Assembly: GCA_024138025.1 (NCBI GenBank)
Contig: JAMXBD010000208.1
Location: 558,001-622,000, forward strand
DNA length: 64,000 bases
DNA from: Combretum micranthum
Taxonomy: Eukaryota; Streptophyta; Magnoliopsida; Myrtales; Combretaceae
Reading direction: 5' to 3'
The notes under the pieces are model-generated. The model had not been told where the DNA came from and did not search any database. It saw only the letters and a list, made by a program, of their open reading frames with translations. Made by a program: the position numbers and the translations under genes. Below, in pieces: positions 1 to 12,520 of the stretch. Numbering within the stretch: position 1 is the first letter of the stretch; each line of letters begins with the position of its first letter.

Positions 1-2110
1 ACTGTGGATGTGAAAAGTTTATCCAGGTATGAAATTGATCAAAACAAAGTTTAGGTAGTTGATTGCTTGTTCTGCAAAAATTCAGGTACCAAATGGGTCA
101 TTTACCCTTTTTGTAATTATAAGTGAAATAATATTCCTTAAAGGGGACATTTTAATGCTTAAAGAGTGTCGAGCCTAATTTTTCAATTTCTATTTAAATT
201 CTTTTAATTTGATTCATAACAAACTCTAACCCATTTGATATGAACCATCAACCATAAATTAAAAGAGAATTAATTGCATATATATTAGGAGTCACCATCG
301 ATTGAGATAAAAAATAATAAATTATGATAAATAGATTCTACTAATAGAGGATATTTAGTTATAACTTAGTGGGCTACTAGGCCCAAGAAGAGCCTTGCAA
401 GTGCTTGAGCCAAGAAGCTCCATGAGGCTACTATTCTATAAGATCTTAATTGCACGAAGACCTTGACCTCGTGATGAAGCTCCACAAGGGTCTTCGTTTG
501 ACAAAGACTGTGACTCCTCGTTTGCCATCGCCTTGGCTCTACATAAGTAACACAACGAGGGCCTTATCCCTGCGTCTCACTCCAATTTCCTTATGGGAAG
601 AACTTCGGAGCCGGTCACCTTCACCATGAACAAAGACCACCTTGGGTTAAGGTCATTTATCTTTCATGGGTTTAGGGCTACATGGAACAAATCTTGTGGG
701 CCCTAAGTTGAGATATGATTAAAAACCACAAATAGACTCTCCTCAAAGGTGGGAGCATCATATCTTATCTATATCTCATCTCACATGTGTTATTCTATCG
801 AGCCCACAAACTAACTTAAACACCAGATGGCCATGTCAGACAACCCTTCGCCACTCCACTAATCGTTTTATGTGTTGTAAGTCTACCATACTCTAGCACT
901 CCTCTATCGGTAACTTACCACCTGCAACACGTTCATTAATTCTAATTTAGCCATTAATCTTCGTAGAATAATTAAAAAAAAAAAAACTAGATTTTTCATG
1001 GGTTTCAATGGCTATCCTATTAAAATCTATGGTTGACAGCCTTAAACTTATAAATTAAATTATCCCTTCATACTTAATATATTTGAAAAGGAATATTAGT
1101 ATTTACAAAATAAGGCAAAAGAACATTTACAAGAAAGCTAGGAAGTGAATTAATATTTATAAGATAAGGGTGATTTTTTTTATTCATTTTGCAATCATTT
1201 CATATGCACCTACCTACCTACTAATTAGGATCAAACTATCGTAATTCCTCTTTTTAAAAAAAATTAGTGGATTTTGTTTCTTTTAAAATTTTTAAACTTT
1301 TTTTTTCAAATTAAGTATTTTAAATTTTATTAAATTGTCAAAAAATACAATTTTGATGGATGGGAGTCCCAAGAACTACCAATCTCAATCATTTTATTTA
1401 GGGAAGTAAAAATTCTAAGTGTTAAAGTAGATTTCGTTACATTTTGATGTTTACATGGATTACACACGTGCATGCATACAAATTATTTTATATATCTCTT
1501 TATATATGTGTGTGTTTTTTTTGGATACATGAATTATATATATGTTAATTTTTATTGTATATATTTTTTACACCATACATATATAATATTTATCAAATTA
1601 AAACAAAACAAAAGAAAAATAGCAAAGCTTGCTTAGATCGAAGACAGTACATGTTTAGGCTTGGATAGGTCATGGATTGGGCAATCGGTTTAGATTGGTT
1701 TGACTCAAGATTGCAAGAGTGATCGACGGTAATGGAAGTGGGTGGTTCAAGGGTGGTTGAGGTCGTGTTGACCTAGATTAATTCAATTCCACAAATAATC
1801 CATTTGTGTTGATTTTGTCCAAATGTGACCAAATTGTGGTGGTTAGCGAGTAGCAGTCATTGACTGACAATTGACAAACTACAAGCATAGCAAAGAAGTA
1901 AATAATGTTATTAAGGTAGTGAAAATAGCCATTGAAACGCTGATTATATATTAAATTGACTACTTTAAAGTTCATATATTATGTTGAGTTTTTATGCAAA
2001 TTTTAGCTACTTAATTGGAAATGTAAGAAACCTTTGGATGGAATGAGGTGGAACAAGTAATGGAGTGAAAATCCATTATTATTTTTGAAAACATACATGT
2101 AATGAAATTG
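1..2110. other. Gene-free AT-rich intergenic DNA
   Basis: I see no open frame with protein-family character. A less AT-rich stretch at about 360-960 has the look of old LTR or untranslated retroelement DNA but no recognisable coding motif. The first 110 bases end in a short pyrimidine stretch and look like the edge of a dispersed repeat. Several A/T runs (970-985, 1280-1320) and short TA-rich stretches (1530-1600) are present. Nothing else is supported. Confidence 0.5.
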
Positions 2111-2119
2111 AGTAAAATA

Positions 2120-2290
2120 AAGGATAAATTACGTTAAAATATATTATTATTTGGGGATAAGTTTATTTAATGTGTCAATATTTTGAGTGGTTAAAAAGAT
2201 ATATAAACATTTGATGAATAAGTTCATATAAGGTATCAGCATTTTGATTGGTCAAAAAGATGTATCAATGTTTGACAAAGTAGAACTTTT
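2120..2290 (+). repeat. Left inverted arm flanking the LINE
   Basis: This AT-rich block contains repeated phrases of the type 'taagttyatt', 'tattttgagtggttaaaaag' and 'caatgtttga'. The reverse complement of 8700-8875 gives the same phrases in the same order with about the same spacing. The two blocks are therefore inverted arms of one older element, now separated by the LINE. A related copy lies at about 44300-44580. Terminal inverted repeats of a DNA transposon or foldback element are the likely explanation; the exact ends are not resolved. Confidence 0.55.
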
Positions 2291-3222
2291 AGGAAAAAGT
2301 TTATATCGCTTTTCGTAGAACGAGATCTTCCTCTCTATTTATAGAGAGTGGTCCCACAACCCTGGCTTGTAGTTTGTTATGTGGTGGCAGGCTTTTTTGC
2401 TTTTCTTTTTCCTAACAACCTTACATCATCAACAAATATTATTGTTACATCATACTTTCAATATATATCTTTATTCTATATATATACATCTTTCTTTAAC
2501 TTTTTATGTGTTATTTCGTGTTGCATCCTTTTCATACGTTATTTGATGGTGCTTAATCTTTGGTATTTTTTTTTATATTGACCTTAGTCTCTTTTCTTGT
2601 GTGTCTGTCTATGTTGTTTCCTTTTTTTATTTCTTAGTCTCTTCTTTTGTCTGTCTCTTCTGGTTTCTGTGTGTCCTAGTTTTTTCCATCTAAGTTGTTT
2701 GTTCTTTTCACTATGCTTGGCTCCTTGATCTTTCTTAGGTGGTATCATTTTTTGGCTAGTGCTTTTCTTAATTTTTCTTTTTGTTTCTTTTCTCTATTCC
2801 TTTTAGGTCCAAAGGTTCTATAGCATCTTTAAGCAAGGAGCCAATGTAATCCACTAAGCTTGATAGCAATTCCATGGTTAGCTTAGATCTGGATGAAAGC
2901 ACAGAGACCACTAGTAATAATGAAGCATTAATGATTGGCAACATCATCTCTGACAAGTTTTGAATAAGAATGGGGTAATCAATATTTTGAGGAAAGCTTG
3001 ACAACCATAGGAGAATGTGAAGATCTTGGTATTTGGTATAGATTTGTTCCTCTTTGCTTTTGATAATACTAAGACCATTCATTCCGTCATGAAAGAGGGT
3101 CCATAGGCTATCATGGGTCATCTTTTAAGTATGGAGAATGGAGATTTGATTTGTTGGTGGGGGACATTGATTTAGATTCGATTGCTTTATAGTTTCAAAT
3201 CCATGGACTACAACTTGATCAT

Positions 3223-3486
3223 ATGTCGAGCTTCAATGCTAGCAAATTAGGTACCTTAATTAAAACGATTTTGGAAGTGGAACCACTTCGGTCATCTTTT
3301 GGTACGAGGTGTTGTTTTTTAAGAGTGAGAGTCGAGACTGATTTTAAGAAACTTTTGAAGGTTGATACATGGATGAGCATGAGGGATGGCGATAAGTATT
3401 GGGTTTTTTTTTTTTTTTTTAGATATGAATGATTATTAGATTTTTGTTTTGATTGTGGAAGATTAGGTCATATGAGAAAATAGTGA
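3223..3486 (+). pseudogene. LINE ORF1 fragment with CCHC knuckle
   Basis: The frame shows the ORF1 C-terminal half: SKLGTLI, LEVEP, LRVRVE, then DGDKYWVFF, RYE and a zinc knuckle of the form C-x2-C-x4-H. In plant LINEs this protein binds RNA. A T-run (about 3404-3420) sits where FFRYE is encoded and two stop codons precede the knuckle, so the frame is dead. Confidence 0.7.
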
Positions 3487-4474
3487 ATCTTTCCTAAGAC
3501 TCAAGCGGGTACTTATATTAATGTTTTGAGGGTAACTTCAACTTGGAGTAATGAGTTTAAGGTGATGGAGGAGAAGTTTGGTGGTGAGGGTGATCTGAAT
3601 GATAAGGAGAGTGTATCTACTAATAATACTTCTATTGTCATTATGAACAACCTTTCTAAAACCCTTTTTTCCCTTTCCTATACACATACACCAACCATCG
3701 CAGCCCTCCCCTCCCCACACGCCCACATGCGCACGTGTCTACTCACGTCACTTATACCTAAATTCGTACCCCTTTTGAAAATATCAATCAGAATTAGTTT
3801 TTCTCTTATCCATCATTTTTCTTGCTCGAATCCATCCTTGTATTTAAATATACTAACTAATCCTATATCCAATCCCAAACTCGATGACATACTTCCATCT
3901 CTCCTGGTCCTTGACAACCCATAGGCTAATACCTAACCTATCTATCTACCTTTGACAATAACAAAATTCCTAATATTCCTATAAAATCTAACATTGATCA
4001 TATTTTCTCATCAGTAGAATATGTGGTGGCGCAAGAAGTAGTAGAGTTGACTGAATAGGAGATGATTGAATTTCTAGCTATCCCACAAGTGGTGTGCTCT
4101 AACGATGAGGAGAAAAGCAAATAGAAAGATTATTTTGTTAGCTCACCTTTGAGTGAGGAACAATGTCTGAAAGGATCACCTTATTGAATCCAAATGTTTG
4201 TCACAAGAGGAAGCCCATGCTCTTGATCCGGCTTTTAGCAATTTAAACTTGAAATGAGCTTTTGTTAGTGATGATTGTTTGAAGACTAACACTAGAACTG
4301 TAAATGAAGTGAAGCCAGTGATAAGGAGGAAAGTGGTTAAGAAATCCACCATTAGAAGAAGAAGGAAAGAGGTAGTGGCAGTAGAGGCTATATGTAAATG
4401 GAATCTAGTGGATAATTCTATCTTTGAATCAAGCCCATGTGGCAGTGGTAGTTAGCCCATACCAACAACATAAA

Positions 4475-5075
4475 GACCATGAGCTTTTTATCTTGGAATT
4501 GTCAAGGCTTGGGATCATTGTTGATGATTTAACACCTAAATGACCTAGTTAAGAAGTATATTCCATGCATTGTATTTCTTATGGAAACAAAAAAATAATA
4601 ATAAACTATAAAAAAAAAAGAATAAAACGAGACAACCAGATTCTTTTTATATTCCCCTTGTTAGTTGTAGTGGGGCCTTATGCTTTGGTGAAATGCTAAT
4701 GTAACTATTAACATATTAGACAGTTGCAAGTGGTTATTACATTTTAAAGTTTTGGATTTGGATGGTTTTGTGGTGAGCTATTTTACTTGGTGTTATGGCT
4801 GTGGTGACTCTGATAATAAGTTAAGGCTGTTGAATGATTTGATTAAGCTAGCCAATACAATTCCAAGTCATTGGTTATGCAATTGTGGATGATAAAAAGA
4901 AGGTAGGAGGTAATCCTAGAGACAATAGGAGAATGACTTTTAACAAAATGATTTCCGAAGCAGCTTTACTTGATATTGGTTATGTGGGTTCAATGTTTAC
5001 TTGGTCCAATAAAAGAAGTGATGGAACCTTAATTAAAGAAAGACTTGATAGAGTTTTAGCTTCCACTAAGTGATT
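4475..5075 (+). pseudogene. LINE ORF2 endonuclease region
   Basis: The apurinic-type endonuclease of LINEs nicks target DNA to prime reverse transcription. The region opens with SFLSWNCQGLG, contains the metal-binding ETK motif, and ends with FTWSNKRSDGTLIKERLDR, the usual C-terminal part of this domain. Frameshifts separate the blocks, so no active enzyme is encoded. Confidence 0.75.
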
Positions 5076-5739
5076 GGAGTCTTTCCCGAAGACCTAGGTG
5101 ATACATGAACTTGCTATTGGTTTTGATCACATAGTCTTGATTGTAAATACTTAGTTAGCTGAACAAAGAGGGAAAAAGCATTTCAGATTTGAAAATGAAT
5201 GGTATATTTATGAGGAATGTGACAAAATAGTTAAGAAAGTTTGGAAGCAAACTAGTAATCTTGAATTTTTTGGCAACATTTTGAGAAATCTGAAAGTGTG
5301 TAACCGACGATTATTAGACTAGAGTAAATGAGCTTTCCCAAATAATAGAAGGTTGATTGAGAAATCTGGAAGTGTGTAACCGACGGTTAAGAAACAACTA
5401 GTTGCTCTTCAAGATTGTTCGTATGAATCGAGTGCTATGGAGTATGGAAGGATTCAGGGCCAAATAGAGGGGTTATGGAATAGAGGGGAGGTGTATTAGC
5501 ACTAGAGAGCCCATGTTAACTGGTTATTACATGGTAATAAGAACACCACTTTCTTTCATCATACTACTATTGGTCATAGATAAAGGAATGTTTACGAAGA
5601 TTGAGAAGGAGATAAGGAAGTTGTTTGTAGATCACTTTAGGAATCTGTTTAAGACTAGTGGATAAATGAATCGGTAGGGTTGTATAAAGTGGTTAGATGA
5701 GGTTCTAGCTACTTAAATGAACCAAGCTTTATGTGTACT

Positions 5740-6720
5740 TATTCTAGAAGATGAAATCAAATCTACTGTGTTTCAACTTGGTGCCCCAAAAGCTCCAAGT
5801 CCAAATGACTTTCCAAGGTTTTTTATCAAGCTTATTGAAATACAATTAGCCCCTTGATAGTTGCAGCGGTCCAGAATTCCTTTTTGTCAAGCATTCTTCC
5901 TCCCTCAATTAATTATACCAATTTAGTCCTTATTCCTAAAATATAAAATCTTTTGTTAGTTAACTAGTTTAAGTTGATTAGCCTTTACAATAACTTATAC
6001 AAAATTGTCTTCAGGATTCTAGCTAATATGCTTAAGCCATTCCTTAATCTTCTCATTGTTGAAAATCAAAGTGCTTTTATTTTATAATGTATGATCTAGG
6101 ATAACATAGTTATAGCTTGTGAAATATTCCATTTCATGAAAAATTGCTCTCATAAGGGAAAAGAAAAACACTTTTGTGAGGTTAAGATTGATATGAGTAA
6201 TGATAGGGTTAAGTGGGACCTTTTAAGAGCTGTTATAATTAAAGTGGGATTTAGTCATAGATGGGTTATATGTATAATGGAATGTTTGACTACAATATCT
6301 TGTAATCTTACCATGAATGGTTATGTAGTTAGAGAGGTTTACCTAGGTAGAGGAATTAAATAGGATGACCCACCGTTACTGTATCTGTTTATCCTTATTG
6401 TAGATATGCTTTTTAGAGGAATTATTAGAGCAATGAATTCACGAGAGATTAGAAGAATCATATCAAATCGTCATGTTGTACTCTAACACACTTATTTTTT
6501 GCATATGACTCGTTTTTCTTTTTTGAAGCAAGTGTTCAAAACATGTAGAGATTGAAAGACATCCTCTTAGAGTACTGTGAAGCCTCCGGTTAGGCATTGA
6601 ATTTCAGTAAATCATCAATGTTCTATTCTAAAGCAACACCCGAGATACTGATATATGATGTTGAAGATATTTTGGGTATTCCATGTACCTAGGATCTAAG
6701 TAAATACCTAGGTATTCCTA
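5740..6720 (+). pseudogene. LINE ORF2 reverse transcriptase region
   Basis: The recognisable RT blocks are LGAPKAPSPNDFP (about 5780), a K-IDMSNDRVKWDLLR block with the first catalytic Asp (about 6185), and a degraded G-I-K-QDDP block followed by 'YLFILIVDMLF' (about 6350-6420). A later block reads EASGQALNFSKSS-like with a stop (about 6580). The catalytic YADD box is not intact (near 6490-6510). The region is decayed. Confidence 0.7.
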
Positions 6721-8699
6721 CTTTTACAGGGCAGATCTAAGTGTAATGCAATTAACTCTGTCAAAGATTGAGTCACCTCTAAACTACAATGATAGAGATA
6801 AAAACCTATTTAACGAAATTGAGAGGGAGACTTTGATTAAGGTTGTTACTTTTGCGATTCCTACACACTCACTGGGTATCCTAACGTTTCCTTAAAAATG
6901 GTGCAACTAGGTAAATTTGTTGATAGTGGAATTTTAGGGGGTCAAAGGGGTCATGAAAGGAAGATCCATTGGTTGAATTGGAGTAAAATGACTTATGTTA
7001 AGGCGGGTAGTGGTTTGGGTCTATCTCTTCAATCTTGGACTCTTAACAAAGTTAGCTTGGAGAGTACAGTAGAATCGAGATGTCTTATGTGTTAGACTCC
7101 TAAAGAGTATTTATTTTGATAATATGTAATCCAGATTTGCTTAAAAGGGTAGTCGTGCCTCTTGGGTTTAAAGTAGTATCTTAGAAGGGAGGAATATTCT
7201 TTTTGAGGAGGTAGTATGGAAGATTTATTCGAGTGAATTTTTTTTTTTTGAAGGATGGATGGATCTCTTCTTTAGGAAATCATATGTTGAATGCTAGTGA
7301 CATGGATTGATCTTAATATGAGAGTTAGTGAGTGAATTAAAGGGGCTATTTGGTTTGGGACCTTCAGTTGGTTTAACTATATGATAGTACGGTGATTGTA
7401 TGGTCAAATTTGTATATCATTATCTGTACAAAAAGAAGATTATAATAAATAGTGATAAGCCATCGTTATCTAGGGTTATCACAAAAGTAAAGTGGAAAAC
7501 GATTTGGCATATTCAACCTGTACCAAAGGTCCGCTGTTTTATCTAGAGAATTGCCACTAACACAATTCCATTTATGGCAAATCTCTATATGTGCCATATC
7601 TTTCCTTCTTAAACTTGTCCTTTGTGCCATGAGTCAAAATCCTCATAACATGTTGTTCTTTGTTATGATTTGGTATCCTATGTGTGGTTTGGAGCTTTGG
7701 GACTTAAATTTGAAAGAAATAAGGTTTGAACATTCTTAGATTAGTGAAAAGGACTATATTGATTTGAAGAATCTGCTAACGAAGGAGAGGATCTGGTAGG
7801 AGTCAATTATTGTGGAAGCAACATAGATTATATGGAAGGAACATTGTAAGTGTCTTTATAGTAAAAAAGCCTTAACCTTGTGGCTATAATGCAAAAGGAT
7901 TTCGGCATGGTTGAAGGAAAATGAGGTGCATAGCAAGTATGATGTCTTGCCTTTGAAAAGGAATGTCTTTTTTTGGAGAAGGTGATAGCAAGGATGAAGG
8001 TAGTGGGCTCAACTCAAGAGTAGCATTTCTTAGATTAAGGTTTTTATGGAGCGTAGTGAAAATAGCGAACCAATGAATTGTCATGTTAGTTTTGCAAATG
8101 TACACTACTCTAACATGGCAATGGGCAGGTCAATTTTAAAATCAATGCCTTTGAAGTATTTTGACTACCTATTTAGGTAAATTTTGATGGTTTGTGGGTT
8201 GTGCCAATTTACGAGGTAAACTCACTAGAGGCACCATAAGTTTGGTATCTACTCCTTTAGTTGAAGCTTATAAACTTCTAGTTTGCATCCAGGGGTTCTA
8301 GTTAGTTGCTAAGATGGGTTGGACCAATGTTTGTTTAGACTCTGATTGTCAGCAAATGATCTTTGCTCTTAATGGCAAACCTTCTACTTGAGTGGGCCTC
8401 TTTATTATTTCTTGATTAGGCTCATTTTGAATTATCTTCCTTGTCAAATGTTAAGATCTCTTTTTACCTTTGTTAAAAGTAATGCTAATTTTGTAGTAGA
8501 TTGAGTAGCTTCATTATTCAAGAGGAGGATGTGTCCTTATGATCGGTGGATTATTACCCATCCTTTATTCAGAAACTCCTAGTTTTGGATATGTTGTCTT
8601 TGGTTCCTCTTTGCTAAATCTGTTGGACTTTAGTTTATGATTAATAATATTTGATGTTTTGATTGGCAAAAAAAAAGACACGAGATATTAATAATTGAC

Positions 8700-8875
8700 C
8701 ATTGATGAGAAATTAAAGAGATTTAATCAAACTCAAATGAACTTTGCAAAACGTTGATTCATTTGATATATTTTGTCAAATGTTCATACCTCTTTTTAAC
8801 TACTCAAAATGTTGGTACTTTAAATGAACTTACTTCTAAATATTGATACATTCAAGTGTAATTTACATGTAAAAT
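8700..8875 (-). repeat. Right inverted arm flanking the LINE
   Basis: Read on the minus strand this block matches 2120-2290: 'taaattac', 'taagttcattta', 'cattttgagtagttaaaaag', 'aacatttga'. It lies immediately 3' of the LINE A-tail, as expected if the LINE inserted into an older inverted-repeat element. The similarity is imperfect, so the arms are old. Confidence 0.55.
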
Positions 8876-10989
8876 TAATGATGCATATGTTTTTTTGTTG
8901 AAAATGCCCAAATAATTAAAATGGACAAGTGTGATGATAAAAGATTAATTATATTAAGTTTCATTAATGAAGTTAAAATGGAATTGTGAGTTTCACTTTG
9001 AGCATATGAAATTGAATCCTTATATTGTAATATAAAATAAAATAAATTACAATGATGGGCAAGAATGTCATATGCTCTTAAATAAGAGGGCAATATTGTC
9101 CACCCAATTATGAAATAATAAAATAGCTCTTTTTACCCTCACCTAAATGATATGTATCTCTCTCTGCACAGTATTACAAGATGCCAAACCCTATGACTCT
9201 CAAGATTGTATCTTACTCGAAAGAACCACATAGGCCAATTACCAAGTAAGTTTTCCCCTTTTCAATCCTTTGTTGACTTGGAGGAGTTGCTTTTTTTGTT
9301 TTAAAGGTTTTATGCTTTTGGTGAGAGATTGGAAAACCCTAAGTCATCTTGTTAGTGGTTGTAGTTGTTGATTTATAAAGGAAAAGGAAAATTTCAGGTA
9401 TCATGCTTATAACAACGCTTTAGATGGGAAAAAATGTTTTCTTTTTGGAGTTTGTATGGTTTAAGATAAAAAAAAAAGGGTGTGTGTGAGCTTTTCTTGT
9501 GTTTTGAAGCAAACAGAGGTACGAATGGGGGTCATGACTTTGACACATGTCGTGATCTCCTCGGGTGTGGTGATTAACAACTAATAATGGTAGTGACAGA
9601 GGCCATGATGGCCATCACCATCCCCATCACAGCCATGACAGAGGTTGATGGCGATCATGCTCCCTCAAATGGGCGTGACAAGGGAGTTTTGATATGTTTT
9701 TCTTTCCTAGTGCCCATCCCACCCTCCACCATGGGATGATCAATGGGGGGATTACGTAACATTCTTGTAACCCTTGTTTTGATCCTCCTAAACACCTAAA
9801 TCATTAGTTTATTATCTAGTACTCCTAATTTTAAGTTGTAAGGCATATCTAGACTTAGAGTAGTTGTAATTCTCAATAGCTTAGGAGGTTAGATGATCTT
9901 ACAAGTAATGTTTTTTTTTTTTTGAAATCGAGTTTTGAGTTAGCTTTTGCTATATGTGATAAGGTGATATTAGTTTTGTTGAATTAGTTGATTCAAGCGT
10001 TGTATTAGGTATGTCCTTACCTTGGTTATTGCTTGTGAATGCAGGCTTAGAAACTATAGATAGACTTAACACTATTTAGCTTTAAATCAATTGTTGCTTG
10101 TGCTTGGTTGGGTTTAGTGGACTGGGAGTACCGGTGTTACTAGGATGATACCCTGATGTTCTGTGTGTGATGTTGTCCCGAGTGGAGTTGGATATAAAGA
10201 TGGTTCTGGTAGTTTAGAAGTGGTATGGGAATGGTACTTAGGGTATGTGGGAGTACCTAACATTAGTGTGTGTGTGTATGTGTATTTATATATAAAAGTA
10301 TCCATGTATACGTATCTGTTTTTCATGGACTCATGAGTTACTTTAGGTTTAGGGCTAGTTGCAAATGGTTTTAAACCATGTTGATTGCCCGGCTAATTAA
10401 AAGATAATAATTTGTGATCGTTGCATATGTCACCATATTGTATGTGGATTTGTATGATCTTTGTTCATGCACATATGGTTGTGGTTTGATGTACGGCCCT
10501 GTGCGCTCATTCCTTTTTATTTTTAAGAACATGTGATGATCTAGTGGTTTTTGTTTTGATTGGTTATGATGTATACGTGGATTACAGGGATGACGGTAGT
10601 GAAGCCGGTTTTCCAGCTGACTATTCGATGTTTTGAATTGGAGATAGGTAGAGTTGAAGACTTAATGGAGTTTTAAATAGTTATTATAATTCATGAAATT
10701 ATGAGACTTTTCATATGATGTTTTAAGCTTGATTTTAGGTTGGCGCTTGGTTTATGTCAGCCGAATTATTTAGAAGTTTATATTCATGACATCAATGTTT
10801 TAGAAGTTCACTTAAATGTGAGACATTTAGGTTATATCATGTTATAAACTATGGTTAAGTAGAATCTAAACCCTGGTATGTCCATCTTTAGTGAGGACAT
10901 GTGGTGGGCTATTAATGCTCTTGGTTTAAGATGTTACATATGTGGAGGAACGATTTAGATTTTTGAGTGAAATGGATTGAAATGAAATG
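8876..10989. other. Intergenic DNA without a supported gene
   Basis: A 66-base exon-like stretch at 9181-9246 begins with ATG (MPNPMTLKIVSYSK...) and ends at a good GTAAGT-type donor, but I find no matching downstream exon or family, so I do not call it a gene. A His/CAT-rich stretch at 9600-9660 and a TG/TA microsatellite at 10266-10295 are present. The stretch 10560-10960 resembles long non-coding LTR DNA but has no partner in this window. Confidence 0.4.
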
Positions 10990-10994
10990 GAATG

Positions 10995-11253
10995 TGTTGG
11001 TGTGAGCTGTTGATTGGAGGAATTTTAGAAGCTAGTCAAACATCATTAATGGAGCTAGTCAAATGTCATTAATTGAGCTAGTCAAACGTCATTAATTGTA
11101 CAAATTCAATTTTTTAAGCTTAGATTATTGTATAACTAGTTGGTTGTTGTTTCTTACTAAAAATAGCTTCTTGTAAATACTATATAAATGTACATCGTTG
11201 TATTTGAATATATATATATATATATATATAATATAAGAACCATTCTTTCAAGA
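10995..11253 (+). repeat. 5' LTR of the copia element
   Basis: The LTR starts TGTTGG and, judged from the flanking GAATG duplication and the primer site, ends CAAGA, giving non-canonical TG...GA ends instead of TG...CA. Inside are three tandem copies of a 23-base unit like 'gagctagtcaaacgtcatt' (about 11029-11097), a TATATA-rich promoter-like stretch (11208-11232) and a likely R/U5 end. Confidence 0.85.
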
Positions 11254-11268
11254 TGGTATTAGAGTAGA
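11254..11268 (+). promoter_or_regulatory. Copia primer-binding site (Met initiator tRNA)
   Basis: TGGTATTAGAG directly follows the left LTR. It differs by one base from the usual plant copia primer site TGGTATCAGAG. Confidence 0.7.
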
Positions 11269-11360
11269 GATCCAATAACTCGATTTCTAAAAATACACAC
11301 ATAAAAGGAAAGAGAAAGGAAGGGGAGATTGAAATCAATGGAGGGAATGAGGAGGCTGCA

Positions 11361-11640
11361 CACATTGTGGGAACTTGAAACATATAGTTGAAACATGTTT
11401 CAAGCCACATGATTATCCAGACTGATGGCATGAAATCAAGGTGAAAAAGGAAAAAGAAGCAAGTGGGAGTGACAATTCTCGACAAGTAGCCTATGATAAT
11501 CATGATGGGTGGATCATTGACTCAGAAGCAACTGACCATATGACATTTGATTCTTGTGACTTTATCAAAACTACCCAACCAAAACGAACAAGCATTACTA
11601 ATGTAAACGGAGAAACATACCCGTGATAGAGGTTGGAACA
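11361..11640 (+). pseudogene. Copia Gag knuckle and protease remnant
   Basis: The frame from 11361 gives a CCHC knuckle, C-x2-C-x4-H-x4-C (CTHCGNLKHIVETC), a TGA in place of Trp at about 11423, and then the protease block WIIDSEATDHMT. The catalytic D-S-G triplet reads D-S-E, which should kill the protease. Most of Gag upstream is deleted. Confidence 0.8.
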
Positions 11641-11859
11641 TTTGCCTTTTCTCCTTCTTTTTCATTGCCAAATACTCTATTAGTCCCATCACTCTGTAAT
11701 GAGTTGATATCTATTGCCCAAGTAACAAACAGTTAAATTGTTGTGTCTTAATGTATTCGAATTTTTGTTTGTTTCGGTATATTCTCACCAAGGAGATTAT
11801 TGGTTGTGGCACTAAAAGGGAGGGGCTTTTATTTTATGGATGACTTCAGGCATGGCATG

Positions 11860-12520
11860 GTAAGCAATATGCATCATGGAGGAACTAAAGAAAAACATAT
11901 TTTGTTATGGCTTTATCGGTTAGGGCAACCATCATCTTGTTATTTAAGACATTTATTTCCAAAATTATCTGTGAACTTGAATGAGTCAAACTTAAAGTGT
12001 GAAGTTTGTATTTAGGCTAAAAGTCATCGTGTGCCTTACCCAATAAGTAAATGTGAAACTCCTTTCTCAATGGTGCACTCTGATGGTTGGGGCCCTGCCC
12101 CTATTTGTGTTTCCTTTGGCATTAGATGGTTTGTGACATTTGTAGATGATTGTACATGGATGACCTAGCTTTATCTAACGAAGCCTAAACATTAGGTGTT
12201 TGAGATTTTCAAATCATTTCATAACATGATTAAAACACATTTCTCAACTAAACTTCAAATTCTTTGATCTAATAATGATGGGGAATATAACAACATGCAA
12301 ATGCAAGATTACTTTTGGACGCACAGTTTATATCATGAAACTACTTGCTCTCAAACACCACAGCAAAATGGTATTGTGGAGCAAAAGAGTAGACATATCT
12401 TTGAAACAACTCAAGCATGCTTAACTGCTGCTCATGTTCCTAAACAATATTGGATGACTGTTGTAGTTACTGCCATTTACCTACTAAATAGAATGCCATC
12501 ATGAGAACTTCAAAACTCCT
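11860..12520 (+). pseudogene. Copia integrase remnant
   Basis: A pre-integrase HHCC-like region (LWLYRLGQPS...KCEVC) is followed by the core domain: HSDGWGP, FVTFVDDCT, then SNNDGEY with the second catalytic Asp, and TPQQNGIVEQKSRHI with the catalytic Glu. Several stops (for example near 12166, 12194 and 12268) break the frame. Integrase would join element cDNA to the host chromosome; this copy is inactive. Confidence 0.8.

Larger units (their letters stand above)
2820..8682 (+). mobile_element. Decayed L1-type LINE (non-LTR retrotransposon)
   Basis: All the landmarks of a plant L1-type LINE occur in order on the plus strand, each broken by stops and frameshifts. ORF1 remnants run from about 2830 ('ALMIGNIISDKF', then 'KEGP', 'GHLL') to a CCHC knuckle near 3440-3485 (FCFDCGRLGH, with the last Cys codon replaced after a stop). 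ORF2 starts near 4480 with the endonuclease start MSFLSWNCQGLG. Endonuclease residues ETK and FTWSNKR follow at about 4577 and 5000. The reverse transcriptase has a GAPKAPSPNDFP-like block (about 5780), K-x-DMS-DRVKWD (6184) and a degraded RGIK/QDDP region (6350). A zinc-binding RT-associated domain lies at about 7490-7740, and an RNase H-like DG...SDCQ region at 8190-8380. A nine-A tail ends at about 8678. The element is long dead. Its 5' end is uncertain. Confidence 0.85.

Noticed and set aside
2768..3121. 117-codon minus-strand frame
   Set aside because: It lies antisense to LINE ORF1 remnants on the plus strand and has no family character.
3526..3924. 132-codon plus-strand frame with Ser/Thr/Pro-rich text
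   Set aside because: It falls in the LINE ORF1 tail and spacer; composition is low-complexity and no domain is visible.
9181..9246. Short ATG exon followed by a strong donor
   Set aside because: No downstream exon, acceptor partner or protein family could be recognised.
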